From: Platynereis dumerilii
Taxonomy: Eukaryota; Annelida; Polychaeta; Phyllodocida; Nereididae
Length of the DNA stretch: 64,000 nt
NCBI GenBank assembly: GCA_026936325.1
Contig: JAPTHN010000193.1
Span: 186,001-250,000 of the forward strand
Direction: 5' to 3'
Of the stretch, positions 49,158-60,068 are shown in pieces. Each line of letters opens with the position of its first letter. Within the stretch, counting starts at the first letter, position 1. The position numbers and the translations under genes are program-made. The notes beneath the pieces are model-generated. The model did not search any database. It was not told the DNA's origin and saw nothing but the letters and a program-made list of their open reading frames with translations.

Positions 49158-49657
49158 NNNNNNNNNNNNNNNNNNNNNNNNNNNNNNNNNNNNNNNNNNN
49201 NNNNNNNNNNNNNNNNNNNNNNNNNNNNNNNNNNNNNNNNNNNNNNNNNNNNNNNNNNNNNNNNNNNNNNNNNNNNNNNNNNNNNNNNNNNNNNNNNNNN
49301 NNNNNNNNNNNNNNNNNNNNNNNNNNNNNNNNNNNNNNNNNNNNNNNNNNNNNNNNNNNNNNNNNNNNNNNNNNNNNNNNNNNNNNNNNNNNNNNNNNNN
49401 NNNNNNNNNNNNNNNNNNNNNNNNNNNNNNNNNNNNNNNNNNNNNNNNNNNNNNNNNNNNNNNNNNNNNNNNNNNNNNNNNNNNNNNNNNNNNNNNNNNN
49501 NNNNNNNNNNNNNNNNNNNNNNNNNNNNNNNNNNNNNNNNNNNNNNNNNNNNNNNNNNNNNNNNNNNNNNNNNNNNNNNNNNNNNNNNNNNNNNNNNNNN
49601 NNNNNNNNNNNNNNNNNNNNNNNNNNNNNNNNNNNNNNNNNNNNNNNNNNNNNNNNN
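49158..49657. other. Assembly gap of exactly 500 N
   Basis: The round length marks a placeholder whose true size is unknown. It begins in ordinary sequence and ends already inside the retroelement's gag region, so the element's 5' LTR, primer-binding site and most of gag should lie within it. Confidence 0.98.
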
Positions 49658-49730
49658 GAAACTTGTCACCACCATTGCGGCAACTATGAATTCCCATGTA
49701 GTGTGAGATCACTTAGTGCTATAGGTTGAA

Positions 49731-49778
49731 GCCTGCCACACGTGTGGCGGCAACAATCACTTTTCCAGGGAATGCCCT
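49731..49778 (+). other. Retroelement gag zinc knuckle
   Basis: CHTCGGNNHFSREC fits C-X2-C-X4-H-X4-C, the nucleocapsid knuckle that binds genomic RNA. A second, weaker knuckle-like stretch follows at about 49811. Part of the fossil element. Confidence 0.85.
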
Positions 49779-50169
49779 AACAAACGCCGCAGATCACCTT
49801 CTCCATTGAAATGCTTTGAGTGTAATGGCAAGGCCATGTGGCCAGGGAATGTGTTTGCCAGGAGTAGGTTTCACCGTCACGAAACCAGTCACCTGACGTT
49901 CAAGTCGTGACAAAGGAAAATGGGACAGATCACCTTCTCCGACGACAAGAGGCAGTGATTCACCAAAACTGGAGAGCTAGTCAGGCCAATTGGGGGGGAT
50001 AGAAGACATCCAGGAGGACTTTGAAGACAAAAAGCCCTTCCTAAACAAACGTCGTGAAAATTCAGGGAGCAATCAGTCCAGGGATTCTTCACCTGCCAAG
50101 CCTTTAAACTAGGTTCGGTAGGTTCTGATGGCACGCACCTACCAAGACTTCTGAACAAATAGGCCAACC

Positions 50170-50400
50170 AATGGTAAAAGTTCATGATGTTGTCAGAACT
50201 TTAGTTGACCAGACGACGGGGTATACCATCTACATTCCGACCTCAATCAACAACAGTAACTGCTCTGCAATTATTGACACTGCTGCACAAGTGAGTGTCA
50301 TAAATGAAGAGACTGCAGCTAGGCTAAAATTGGAATGTGACAGGGAAATCCAAGGACCATACGAACAGCAGAGTCTGGGTCAACAATGGAATGCTATATG
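50170..50400 (+). other. Retroelement protease domain
   Basis: The segment ending IIDTAAQVSVI carries the D-T-A form of the retropepsin active site (D-T/S-G/A). Part of the broken element. Confidence 0.8.
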
Positions 50401-51079
50401 ATTCCACAGGTGAGCATTGTTGTGGGCAAGCAAACTTATGTCCATGACATTGTTATCGGAAAATTTAATGACCCTTTATTCTTGGTCTGGACTTCCTGTT
50501 GAAATTCCATTGTGTTGTTGATATTCCTAATGGCAGCCTTGGCCTTGATAAGAACAAGTAAGGTGCTGGATCCAGAAGAACAATCCTGGTGGAAACTATT
50601 ACATCAGCCAGGTGACAACAACTGAAGCCTGCAAAATTCCACCATTCAGCAGTGTACTTGTCCCTGTACAGGTATTAGCACCACCTGGGACAATTTTGGT
50701 GACATCACCAAAATGTGCTGTTAATCTGTTATTGCCATCCGTCGTCTTTGAAGTAGGTGAGTCTGAACTCTTCATTTTGATAACTAATGATTCAGCTGCT
50801 GCAGAGCATGTTGATGCCAATGTTATTGTGACAGAGGCCAGTGAGGTTGATACCATCCATGAAGTTAGAAGAGTATCATCTGGCAAGGATTGTGAAGATA
50901 TCCCTTCTGAGTCTAAATCAACTGCAAAAGACGTGAAGGCTGCAGAGGACAGATTGCCATCTCATTTGGGAGATCTCTATAAAGATGCTACTTCACGGCT
51001 CAACAGCCAAGAGAGCTTAAAATTATGCAATCTCCTTTGTGACTATGCTGATGTATTTTCGTCTCACAAGAATGACTTG

Positions 51080-51840
51080 GGTCAGTTCACCAAACTGACA
51101 CATAGAATTGAGACGTATGATGAATTTCCAACAAAGGAGAAACTTCGAAGAACACCAATCAAGTTCCAACATGAAGAGGAAAAAACATTAACGGATATGT
51201 TGGAGACAGGAGTCATTCAACCATCTACATCAGAGTGGGCATCAGCGCCCGTACTAGTTAGGAAAAAGACGGGAGAAGTACGATATACAGTTGACTTCAG
51301 GAAATTGAATGCCAAAACCAGGAAGGATGCTTATCCACTGCCATTAATCAGTGAGTGCACTGACACCCTTTCAGGTAGTATTTGGTTTCATACTTTAGAT
51401 TTGAATGCTGGGTATTGGCAAATAATGGTTGAACCTGAAGACCGTCACAAAACAGCTTTCCTAACTAAATTTGGCCTATTCGAACACGTCAGGATGGCCA
51501 GGGTTTATGCAATGCGCCTGCGACCTTCCAGCGTGTCATGAATTTGGTCCTGAGGGGGCTAATTTGGAATATAGCCCTGGTATATTTAGATGATGTAATT
51601 GTGCTAGGCCATGCTTTTGAAGATGGGCTAGCCAATTTACAGGAAGTCTTTGAAAGACTTCGTGAACACCAATTGAAACTGAAGCCGAAGAAATGCACTC
51701 TGTTTGGTAATGAAGTCATCTTTTTGGGTCGTCATGTCTCGAAGGATGGCGTGTCCGTGACGAAGACTCAGGTAAAATCTGTTCTGGAGTGGCCCAAACC
51801 TACCAACGGTTTGGAGGTGAGCAGTTTTTAGGCTTCATCA
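51080..51840 (+). other. Retroelement reverse transcriptase domain
   Basis: Recognised by EEKTLTDMLETGVIQPS, VRKKTGEVRYTVDFRKLN, HTLDLNAGYWQI and the catalytic YLDDVIV near 51582. Typical of Ty3/gypsy pol. Part of the broken element. Confidence 0.93.
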
Positions 51841-51989
51841 ATTACCATAGGGATTTCATTCCTGGCCTAGCAGGAATTGCCCAGCCTCTCTATCAGCTAA
51901 CAAGGCCAAAATGCACTTTCAGTTGGACCCCTGAATGTGACTTGGCCTTTGCTAAGCTGAAGGAGGTCATGACAACAACACCTGTATTA

Positions 51990-52390
51990 TCTTTCCCTAA
52001 TGCCTATGACACCTACATTCTGGATACTGATGCGTCGGATACAGCAATTGGCTCGGCATTGTATCAGGTCCAGGAGGGGAGGGAGGTGCCCATTGCATTT
52101 TCCTCTGTCCTCCTTACCCCAGAGCAGAGGCGTTATTGTGTTACAAGGAGAGAACTCCTTGCCATTGTGATGTTCACCAGACATTTTCGCCATTATTTGT
52201 TGGGCCAGGAGTTCATCATTCGAACTGATCACAGTTCATTGTCCTGGCTGTTCCGGTTCAAAGAGCCTTCCGGACAGTTGGGCCGATGGTTAGAGGAGCT
52301 TAGCCAGTACAATTTGAAGATTCAACATCGGAAGGGGAATTTGCATTCAAATGCTGATGGCCTTTCCAGGATGCCGGCTGGGATCCTCAG
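51990..52390 (+). other. Retroelement RNase H domain
   Basis: DTDASDTAIGSAL, RRELLAIV, RTDHSSLSWL and NADGLSRMP are the usual landmarks of Ty3/gypsy RNase H. Part of the broken element. Confidence 0.9.
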
Positions 52391-52829
52391 TGCAACTGTT
52401 ATCAAGCTGGTAAGAAGTTGTCTACACTGCCCTGTGGAGGCTGTAAGTACTGTACCAAACTACATGACCAATGGTCCAAATTTGAGGAGGAAGTAGACTA
52501 TGTGGTTCCCTTGGCAGTCAGGAGTCTGGAGGAGGAGGAAGAGGTGGAAAGCACTGCCAGCCCAGAAGAAGAAGCCTTCTGCGCAGCCTACCAGAAGCAA
52601 GAACTGCGAGCCAAACAACTCGCTGACAGTGACATCTGCCAATAGTTAATTGGCTGGAGTCTGAGGTCTCTCCAGAAGAAGGGGACCTCAGGGCTCATAG
52701 TTACTCTACCAAGGTGTTGTGGCGAGAAAAAGACACCTTGCTACTTAAAGATGGTGTACTGTACCACAAGTGGTACAACATTGATAATTCTTACAATCTT
52801 CAGTTTGTGGTGCCCCTGGAGATGAGGGA

Positions 52830-53620
52830 GGAAGTTTTGCACATGCTCCATGATAAGCATATTGTGGGTCATTTGGGAAATCACAATACTTACAGCAACT
52901 TGAGGAGGTCATTTTACTGGCCATGCATGAAGACAGATGTGAATACGTATGTCAGCTCCTGTGGTGTCTGTAGGAGGAATAAACAGGCCAGGAGCCCAAG
53001 GGCACCTTTGCAACATTACCAATCTGGGTTTCCTGGGGAGCGGGTCCATATAGATTTTCTTGGTCCCTTCCAGAGAGCAGTTCTGGTAAGAAGTTCATCA
53101 TGGTGATGATTGACCAATTTACAAAATGGGTCGAATTAGCACCACTGAGTGACCAGACAGCCCTGACCACTGCTAAGTGCTTCTTTGAACAATGGGTAGC
53201 CAGGTTTGGGGCACCGACCTTCGTCCACACTGATCAAGGTCGTAATTTCACGAGTGACCTGTTTGTGGAACTTTGCCAACTGTTGCAAATCAGCAAGACA
53301 CGCACTACCCCTTACAGACCCAGCTCGAACGGCCAGGTTGAGAGAATAAATACCACCATCTTGGCTTTCATTCGCTGTTTCCTTGAGGATAAGACCTCTG
53401 ATTGGGACAGCCATCTTCCAGCACTTGGCATGAGTTTGAGAGCTACTGTGAATAGGAGCACTGGATTCACTCCCAACATGCTCAGGCTTGGGCAGGAGGT
53501 CAGCTTGCCATCGGATCTTCTATTTGGGCTGACGACCATGAAGCCCCAGGAATCTGACCCTGCATCATTCCTGCATGGACTGCAGAAGAGACTTCATCTT
53601 ACATTCTCTGAGACACGAAC
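52830..53620 (+). other. Retroelement integrase domain
   Basis: The zinc-binding N-terminal part has H-X3-H-style residues (HDKHIVGHLG) and CGVCRRNK. The DDE core has IDFLGPF, VHTDQGRNF and RTTPYRPSSNGQVER. A basic C-terminal part follows up to the end of pol near 54155. Part of the broken element. Confidence 0.92.
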
Positions 53621-54220
53621 CCGTCTCCGGTCAGCCCATCAAGCCATGAAGAAAAATTATGACTCCAAGCCCAATGTCGCTACCAGAGGATTCAGCGCTG
53701 GTGACCTGGTATATCTTGTCAATTCAGCATCCCCACCGGGGAATGTAAGAAATTGCAGCCTCTGTTGAAAGGACCCTATGTAATCAAACAGGCCCTGTCT
53801 GAGCATCTGTACATTATATCTGACAGAAAGGGAGACAGCGTGAGACATATGGACAAGCTGCGGCTGTGTGAAGACAGGGAGATACCCCCTTGGATGCAAC
53901 GTCTCCGATCAGCCATTCTCTACGGACCACAAATTGAGGAGGATTTGGAGGACACACATGACATAGAGTGGCTCTTCATGGACAAGCCAGCCACCCACAC
54001 TGAACTGGACCTATTGCCAGATGTGGAAGGGACTTCAGAGGGTCCATTACCGATGTGGAAGAGACTCCGGAAGATTCATGTGATGAAAAACGCTTAATGG
54101 AGCCAAGATTCACCAGACGAGGGAGGCCTGTGAAGGTCCCCCAACGGTTCCTAGATTAAGTTGCTAACACATTAACAAGGGGCCTACCGGAAGGGTGCAT
54201 TAATATGCAGCCTTCTGATT

Positions 54221-54246
54221 TTGTTTTTTTTTTGGTATTATTTCAG
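54221..54246 (+). promoter_or_regulatory. Strong 3' splice site just before the extra module
   Basis: A T-rich tract (TTTTGTTTTTTTTTTGG) is followed by TATTATTTCAG, and the next base starts ATGGCCGGC. Retroviral-type elements express a downstream gene from a spliced mRNA in the same way; here the acceptor sits exactly at the ATG. No donor could be identified, and it may be in the gap. Confidence 0.55.
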
Positions 54247-56150
54247 ATGGCCGGCAGGTCGGATGACGACATCTTAATGTCAAGCGGAGATGAGGGTAGG
54301 AGCCGAGCTAATCGAGATTCGCCACCTACTGGGCCTAGGGCCACCCCTACTATAGGGAGCCCTAGCCCACAGACGATGCTAGACCGACTACTCAGCGAGG
54401 GGTACGCCCTGGAAGATATCCGGGCCCTCCTCGCTGAATACGATCGCATCCGAGACCTTTCCGAGGATCCCTACTGCTGAGAACCAGGGACCTGGTGTTG
54501 CCCCTCGATGTCTGCCATGAGACATTGAGGAGGGACCTGGAGGGGTGTGAGAGGTCCGCGGAGCCAATCCGTCCCACTAGTCTAGTGGGACATGAGCGGC
54601 CCGCGGCTCCGATCCACTCCTCTGAGGTGCCCCCCTCGTGTCAAGTGGATGTGGCGCCAGTAGTGGCTAGCACCTCTGGCGCTACTTTGCCGGGGTTGCC
54701 TGAGGCACCCAGTCCAGGCAGCTCCATTCTGAAAGTTACTTTCTCGGAGGCTGCTGGGCGGGTGTCAACAGTGACCCCGGCCACCAAGCGTCCTTTAGAC
54801 GCTCCTTCTAATCCTGCCAGTCAGGCCCCTAAGCTTGCATGTGCAGCCGGGGCCTGTGGCATTTGCCATGTGCCGCTAAAATCCACATCCTTGCGCTACC
54901 ACATGCTGTCAGAGCATTTGCCGTGGTTCTTTTTCGGAACCACGGCATGCTTCACATGTCGGGTGGCTTTCAGCACCAACACGGCGCTGCTGCGGCACAT
55001 GGCCCGTCACCATGACGGCGAGGATGTTAACGTGTAGAACAGGATTACCTGGTGTGGCTCCATGGCATGATGGACCTCCTGGGGGTCCTTACCGGCCTCC
55101 TGGGGTTTGTGGCCCCCCACATGCTGGTTACCCTCTGCTCGCAGAGAGGTATCTCAGCTAGTGGGGGCAGCCACTTCCAGCATGCCATGGTGCCCAAATA
55201 CAGGGACCTGGCTCTTGTAATGGGTGACCCCTTGAAGGGCCCATTACGATCTAGTCCCACCAACCACCCGGTGGCCGTCCTCCATTGGGAGGTGATTTAC
55301 GGCCTACTTTGCTCGGCGCCAGGATTGGACGACAAGGGCAAACTGCGGGACATCCCCGTAGTTTCGCCCCCGCCAAATCTTCTGGCCGCCGAGCCTAGGT
55401 GGGCCACCGGAGGCGACGGTCATTGCCATCTTCGGCTGGCCGTCGCCAAAAGTGGTTTGGATTTGGACCAGGCCGTCAAGTCCTGGTCCGCGGGGACCCA
55501 GGGATTCCGGATGGACTTCCTCATTGACAACCATGTCTTTGAGGGAGACTGGACGGGTCCCTTCCCCGTGGACCTTGACTTGTCTGGGGAGGTTACCAGC
55601 CACTCCCTGGGCGTGTACCATACCTTTGGTCTGCACCCCAGGTTGGCTGGCACCGACCCAGTACCACTCACCCTCGCTAAGTTGCGCGACCTGGCCTCCG
55701 GGCCCAGGTGCGTTGGCGTGGGTGAGTTCGGCCTCGATAAGTCGTGCCCCCGGACGGCGTGGGGACCACAGAGCCGCATGTTCAGGAAGCACGCAACTCT
55801 TGGCGTCTCCCTGAACAAGGTTCTCGTCCTGCACCTCCGGGCAGCACGACTATCACCATTGGTGAGGTCTTGGATGAAGCAGTGACGCTCCTTAAGGATG
55901 AGGGTGTTCCCACCAGACACCCCATCCATGTCCACTGTTTCACAGGCTCCCTGGCAGAGTCCCAGGCTTGGCTGAAGGTGTTCCCGAATACTAAGTTCGG
56001 CACCTCATCCAAGTCTCTGGAACCGGGCCAGGGGCTTGACTTCGTGAGGCGCACTGGAATGGACTTCCTGATTTTGGAGTCCGATGCGCCTTACTTAGGT
56101 CCAAGGCCTGCCCCACTTCCCCCTGGTGTATTTACCAGCTGGCAAAGTTA
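54247..56150 (+). pseudogene. Retroelement extra module: C2H2 zinc fingers plus TatD-type nuclease (broken)
   Basis: It occupies the place of env, after pol and before the 3' LTR. The N-terminal part is Ser/Pro-rich and probably disordered. Two C2H2 fingers follow at about 54855-55020 (CGICHVPL...; CFTCRVAF...). From about 55400 the product carries the landmarks of TatD metal-dependent nucleases in order: GDGHCHLRL (the H-X-H metal site), GLHPRL, GVGEFGLD, VLHLR, HVHCFTGS and ESDAPYLG. All metal-binding motifs known for the family are thus recognisable. Family members are exo/endonucleases, and animal TATDN2 has been linked to RNA/DNA hybrids. The module is clearly GC-richer than pol, suggesting separate origin. 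It shares the element's broken state (a few disruptions). Confidence 0.85.
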
Positions 56151-56247
56151 GTCGGGAGGGTGAGGAATCTGCCCGCGAGGGTAGTACTCAGCCTCTCGGC
56201 TTCCAATGCCAAGGCCTTATATGGCATCCCCTAGGCCAGTAAGCGCC

Positions 56248-56268
56248 AAAGAGAGGAGGGGAGGGGGA
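56248..56268 (+). other. Polypurine tract of the retroelement
   Basis: CAAAGAGAGGAGGGGAGGGG, an almost pure purine run directly before the proposed 3' LTR, where plus-strand DNA synthesis is primed. Confidence 0.65.
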
Positions 56269-56269
56269 T

Positions 56270-56757
56270 TTGAGGGGTTTTTGTATATATGTTGGGCAGT
56301 TGGCCCCCCGAAATATGTTGGGCAGTTGGCCCCTGAAATATGTTGGGCAGTTGGTCCCCTGAAATATGTAAATATGTTGGTCAGTTGGCCTCGCAAAATG
56401 TTGGCCTGTTGGCCTTATGACATACATAAGCATGTAGATGTTTGAAATTATGATGTTAAATGGCAAGTAAAGCTTACCCACTGTGGGCCGAGTCCCCAGG
56501 GAGCCCGGCCCCCAGCTGGGTAAGTTAGTAAGTCACATGGGGGTTTTCCCCCCCCCCACGCTGTGCACAGCTATATATATGACGGGGAGGAGTGTGGTGG
56601 CCGCCAGGGGCGCGCCAGGTCGCCGTGGTCTCGGCAGGAGCGAGAAGAGGCGAATTAGAGACAAGACCGAGACGCGAGACACAAGACACACGCTGGAAGA
56701 TCCAACACTAGATTGTCCCCGACGCCGTGGTATTAAATGGTAGGTACCAAGCTAAAT
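56270..56757 (+). repeat. Probable 3' LTR with internal tandem repeats and promoter
   Basis: It starts near TGAGGGGTTTTTG after the polypurine tract. ATGTTGGGCAGTTGGCCCC and variants occur four to five times at about 56286-56410. A TATA box (TATATATA) lies near 56572, followed by GC-rich sequence, and ATTAAA near 56732 may be the poly(A) signal. The 3' edge is uncertain because the 5' LTR cannot be compared; I place it near the CCACA at 56757. Confidence 0.6.
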
Positions 56758-56765
56758 TACCACAG

Positions 56766-57180
56766 CCTGAAATGAAAAAACAATTAATTCATTTTTCTCG
56801 ATATTTCAAAGAGTATAGAATATCAATTAATCAGACCATGAAAAGGCACAACTAGACCATATAGGCTATATGTATGAAAAATTTGATCCATGTACATGTA
56901 ACAGGGGCTGAGTCCTAGCCGGAAATGAAAAAAAAAATGTTTTTAATATTTTTGTCAATATTTCAAAAATTACAAAATGTCCATCCATGAGACCATCAAA
57001 AGTCACAACTAGACCATACAGGCTACATATGTACCAAATTTCATCCATGTACATTCAATAGGGGCTGAGTACTGGCCCGGAAACTATCTATCCGCCCGCC
57101 GCCCAACCGCCCACGGCGGGGACGGACAACTTTTGACCAAAGTGATAACAATACCTTCTTCGAACTTCGTTCGTTGAAGG
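56766..57180. repeat. Two-copy diverged tandem repeat with GC-rich end, abutting the LTR
   Basis: Two copies of a unit of about 150 bp share ATATTTCAAA, AGACCAT, CACAACTAGACCATA, ATCCATGTACAT and GGGGCTGAGT (56766-56929 and 56940-57075). A GC-rich stretch (CCGCCCGCCGCCCAACC) and CTTCGAACTTCGTTCG follow. The plan (imperfect tandem units then a GC-rich tail) resembles the 9200-9985 array, and CCAAATTTCAT is common to both. Likely a non-autonomous DNA element of unknown family. Confidence 0.65.
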
Positions 57181-57689
57181 TAAAAATGATGACAGAAACA
57201 TTTTATCTATACAGTGTAGCTGACATCTTTGCATGACACCATAACCATAGACTACCTCACATAGATATATATATGTGAGATCGACGAAGAAGCATAAGCA
57301 CCGCAAGCCAATGCCAGAAGGCTACGGAAGTTTAGTCACACTCAGAACTTCATGAAGCAGAAACATCTACAGAGTTATCAAAATATCCTAGTTCATCTCC
57401 TCAAACATGCACCGACAGGCATGCACCATCAGGCATGCACCAACAGACACATATACCTGAGGCACAATTGGATGGCATTAAGAGCGCACTGGCATTAGAT
57501 GGAAGGACGATTGCGTCATTAGTACGGCACAGTGCAGGACCTTGGGGTTAAACAAAGGATTTGGAGAATACTACATGTCAACTTGAATGTCAACAGACTC
57601 AGACATACAAGGTTACCAGTTTACACGTACAAGGTTACACATATAAGGTCATTTCAAAAGGTCAACTGAGCGGATAGACATTTGAGTCC
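57181..57689. other. Non-coding spacer
   Basis: GGCATGCACCAACAG-like words recur at 57405-57450. No gene. Confidence 0.4.
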
Positions 57690-57870
57690 TTTATCTTTGC
57701 CCAAAGTCTAATTAGGACAAGGGAGGACACTGTGAGACAAAGGATGATGAGAACAGCTCTGGAGCTTCTGTACGTCCAGTTGATCCGGCCAAGCTGGAAT
57801 TAATCGTGGGACAAAGTGATTGCAAACTCAAATAGATCTACCAACTGAGCCAATTATAAGGCCACTTGAA
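57690..57870 (-). mobile_element. SINE family B, copy 7 (diverged)
   Basis: Contains GTCTAATTAGGACAAGGGAGGACA, AAAGGATGATGAGAAC, and a head that on the minus strand reads TTGGCTCAGTTGGTAGATC (A-box region) with a decayed B box. The tail is missing. Confidence 0.65.
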
Positions 57871-59291
57871 ATCCTCTTGTGAATAAACATAAACTTTTTA
57901 GATACACACAGATTGTGAAAAAGACTCGACAATTGTGATATTCAATTCCATTTCAAATTCCAATATTCCGTTTCATATTCCAAACACATATTGAAGGTCT
58001 GTGGGTCTAAAATACTGGAATCGGTCTGAAGGTCAAAGTCCTTAAATCTCAAAGATGCATTAATATAAGAAAGAAAATACTCAAGTTAAAGTAATACTAC
58101 AAACCATACCTTAGAGACGTAAGAAGTATCCAAGGTAAATGTCACCAAAGACCTCAAATTCCATTTCAGGGTCACCAAGGTCCACTGCCAAGGTCGTGTG
58201 TCAAGGTCAAACATATGAAATGGGAAGTCACAGAAGTTATATAATTTGGCAGGCCATCCAACTGCCATAATTATGTTGCAAATAGCATTCAAGGACCTTT
58301 TTGTAAGCTGAATAGCTCCTAAAGGAGGACTCTTACTTCAGAAATATCATCCAGACAGCTGCAGCACACTCAAAGTTACTCGAAGGCCAATATTTCTTCT
58401 TTTGTGCATATTTTCATCTTCCAGGTTTCTCAATTAACCTCCTTTTTATACATTTTTCAAGGACTATTGAAACTTCAGTGAACTTCAAAAGAACACAGCA
58501 GTCATTCCATTAGCTGCAGTCAAAAAAGGGCTTCAGTTGAACAGTATTGCCAAAATAACTTTTAGAAGTGTTGTTTCAGCTGTGCTTCGAATAAGTGTAG
58601 GAACTACGCATCATCCTGAAGTAAGTCAGACAAGCACTTTCATGCTCATTACCAACATGATAAAGGGCCAAAGGCAAAGGAGCATATAGGATCGCCAAGG
58701 TAACTGCAATTTAATAAACCCCTTGATGCCATTGCTGTGTTATCCCCATGATAAACTTGGTTATGACCAGGGGCATTCTTGTGGCACACCACAAACCGGA
58801 AGCAGTGAGGCCTTCTTTGTAATGCCTCGAACCGTGACAACTTTCAAAAGCCAATAAAGATTCATGCCGTTCAAACAACTTCTTTCACCTCCAAATACTG
58901 TCAAAGATTACTTCTACCTCAGCTGCTCAGATTCGGATTCCATGTTTTGTCAGCGTATGTACACCAATGTCATCCTTCATTATGTACGACTCAATCAATA
59001 GATAAACACACTGTACTAACTCCGCCACTGACACAGCCATCCAAACTGCATCGGCCCCATAAACAGCTTCAAAGCAGCTCCATCCAACAACACTGCAATC
59101 TGCCAGTTGCCAGAGTCCTATGAGTCCTATGAGCATGATGAGTCCTGTGGCACTCACTAATGCATGAGGACCATTGTTGGAGGTGTCTAAAGTGACATCT
59201 AAAATTACATCAAACTCTGAAGCCTTCAATTAATACCATGTCATGGTTGGTTCACCTTGCAAACGAGGCAGTTTTAGCACATTGTAGTTGA

Positions 59292-59800
59292 TTATTATCG
59301 TTTTCATAGCTACGTGTTTTTCAAGTTTGCAATTTGCTTCATTCCAAAACTGTGATGTCAAAGATTTAGTTGAATAATTTTGTTTATTACAAGCACAGAT
59401 TTCAGGAAACTGACAAATTGCGGCTGAAAGATGCTTCAATGAACTGTAACTGAACCAAACAGACTACTTAGCCTCAGTAGAGTTACAAATTTAGTAACAA
59501 AAAAAGTTGTTTAAAATTGTGATGACTGGTGTCTTGTGAAAAACAGCAGCACATTTTGTTTGGAAAACAATGAGGTGCAACACTCAGCTTAGACATGCAT
59601 TGTTTGTTGTGGTTGTACACAAATAGTAACATTGCCTGACAGTTTTAAATTCTTTTGTCATTAACTGTGATGTCAAACTCTGAACTGATATGTCACAGAT
59701 TGAAGATTAGACCAATCACATTGACAGATACCTGATGATGTCACGGTTTAACTGCAAAACGAAGTTTTCAAAAAACACATAGCTATGAAAACGATAATAA
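59292..59800. mobile_element. TIR element inserted in duplication copy 2 only (509 bp)
   Basis: TTATTATCGTTTTCATAGCT at the left is repeated inverted at the right (AGCTATGAAAACGATAATAA). Copy 1 at the matching point (about 28450) lacks it, so it either inserted after the duplication or was lost from copy 1. No transposase frame. Confidence 0.8.
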
Positions 59801-59871
59801 ACAGATATATGCGACTTCCTAAGAATGATGGCTGGGTGGTGAAAATTAAAAGGAAGAAATAAACAAACGAA

Positions 59872-60068
59872 TGAAGGATGAATAAATGATTGGAGCTTCA
59901 CATCCTGTACTTATGCACTTGATAAGCTAATCAAGGAAGAAGGATGACACGACAGTACATGTAGAGTAAACAGTTATTGAAAGTGCTGTCCAAAACAGCT
60001 CCAGGTGACCCAACAACAGTCTGAATCGAACACACAAGACCCAGCGCTTGAAAGTACAGTGCTTCAAC
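59872..60068 (-). mobile_element. SINE family B, copy 8
   Basis: GAAGGATGAATAAATGATTGG, CACATCCTGTACTTATGCACTT, GATAAGCTAATCAAGG, then TCCAGGTGACCC and a decayed tRNA-like head (minus strand TTCGATTC). It partners the partial remnant in copy 1. Confidence 0.7.

Larger units (their letters stand above)
49658..56757 (+). mobile_element. Ty3/gypsy-type LTR retroelement (broken) with an extra zinc-finger/TatD module
   Basis: Fossil element, plus strand, 5' end hidden in the assembly gap. Visible parts in order: end of gag with a CCHC zinc knuckle, aspartic protease, reverse transcriptase, RNase H, integrase with zinc-binding and DDE regions, a pol tail ending near 54155, then a separate module (C2H2 fingers and a TatD-type nuclease) to about 56150, a polypurine tract near 56248-56268 and a likely 3' LTR. 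Protease-RT-RNase H-integrase order and motif style place it in Ty3/gypsy. It is not intact: roughly ten disruptions interrupt its reading frames. Domains are still easy to read, so it is old but not ancient. Age by LTR comparison is impossible with one LTR visible. Confidence 0.93.

Noticed and set aside
49048-49729. Several frames of 179-213 codons across the N run
   Set aside because: They consist almost wholly of unknown bases and have no meaning.
55304-55935. Minus-strand frames of 171-176 codons opposite the TatD region
   Set aside because: Antisense shadows in GC-rich DNA; the motif-bearing strand is plus.
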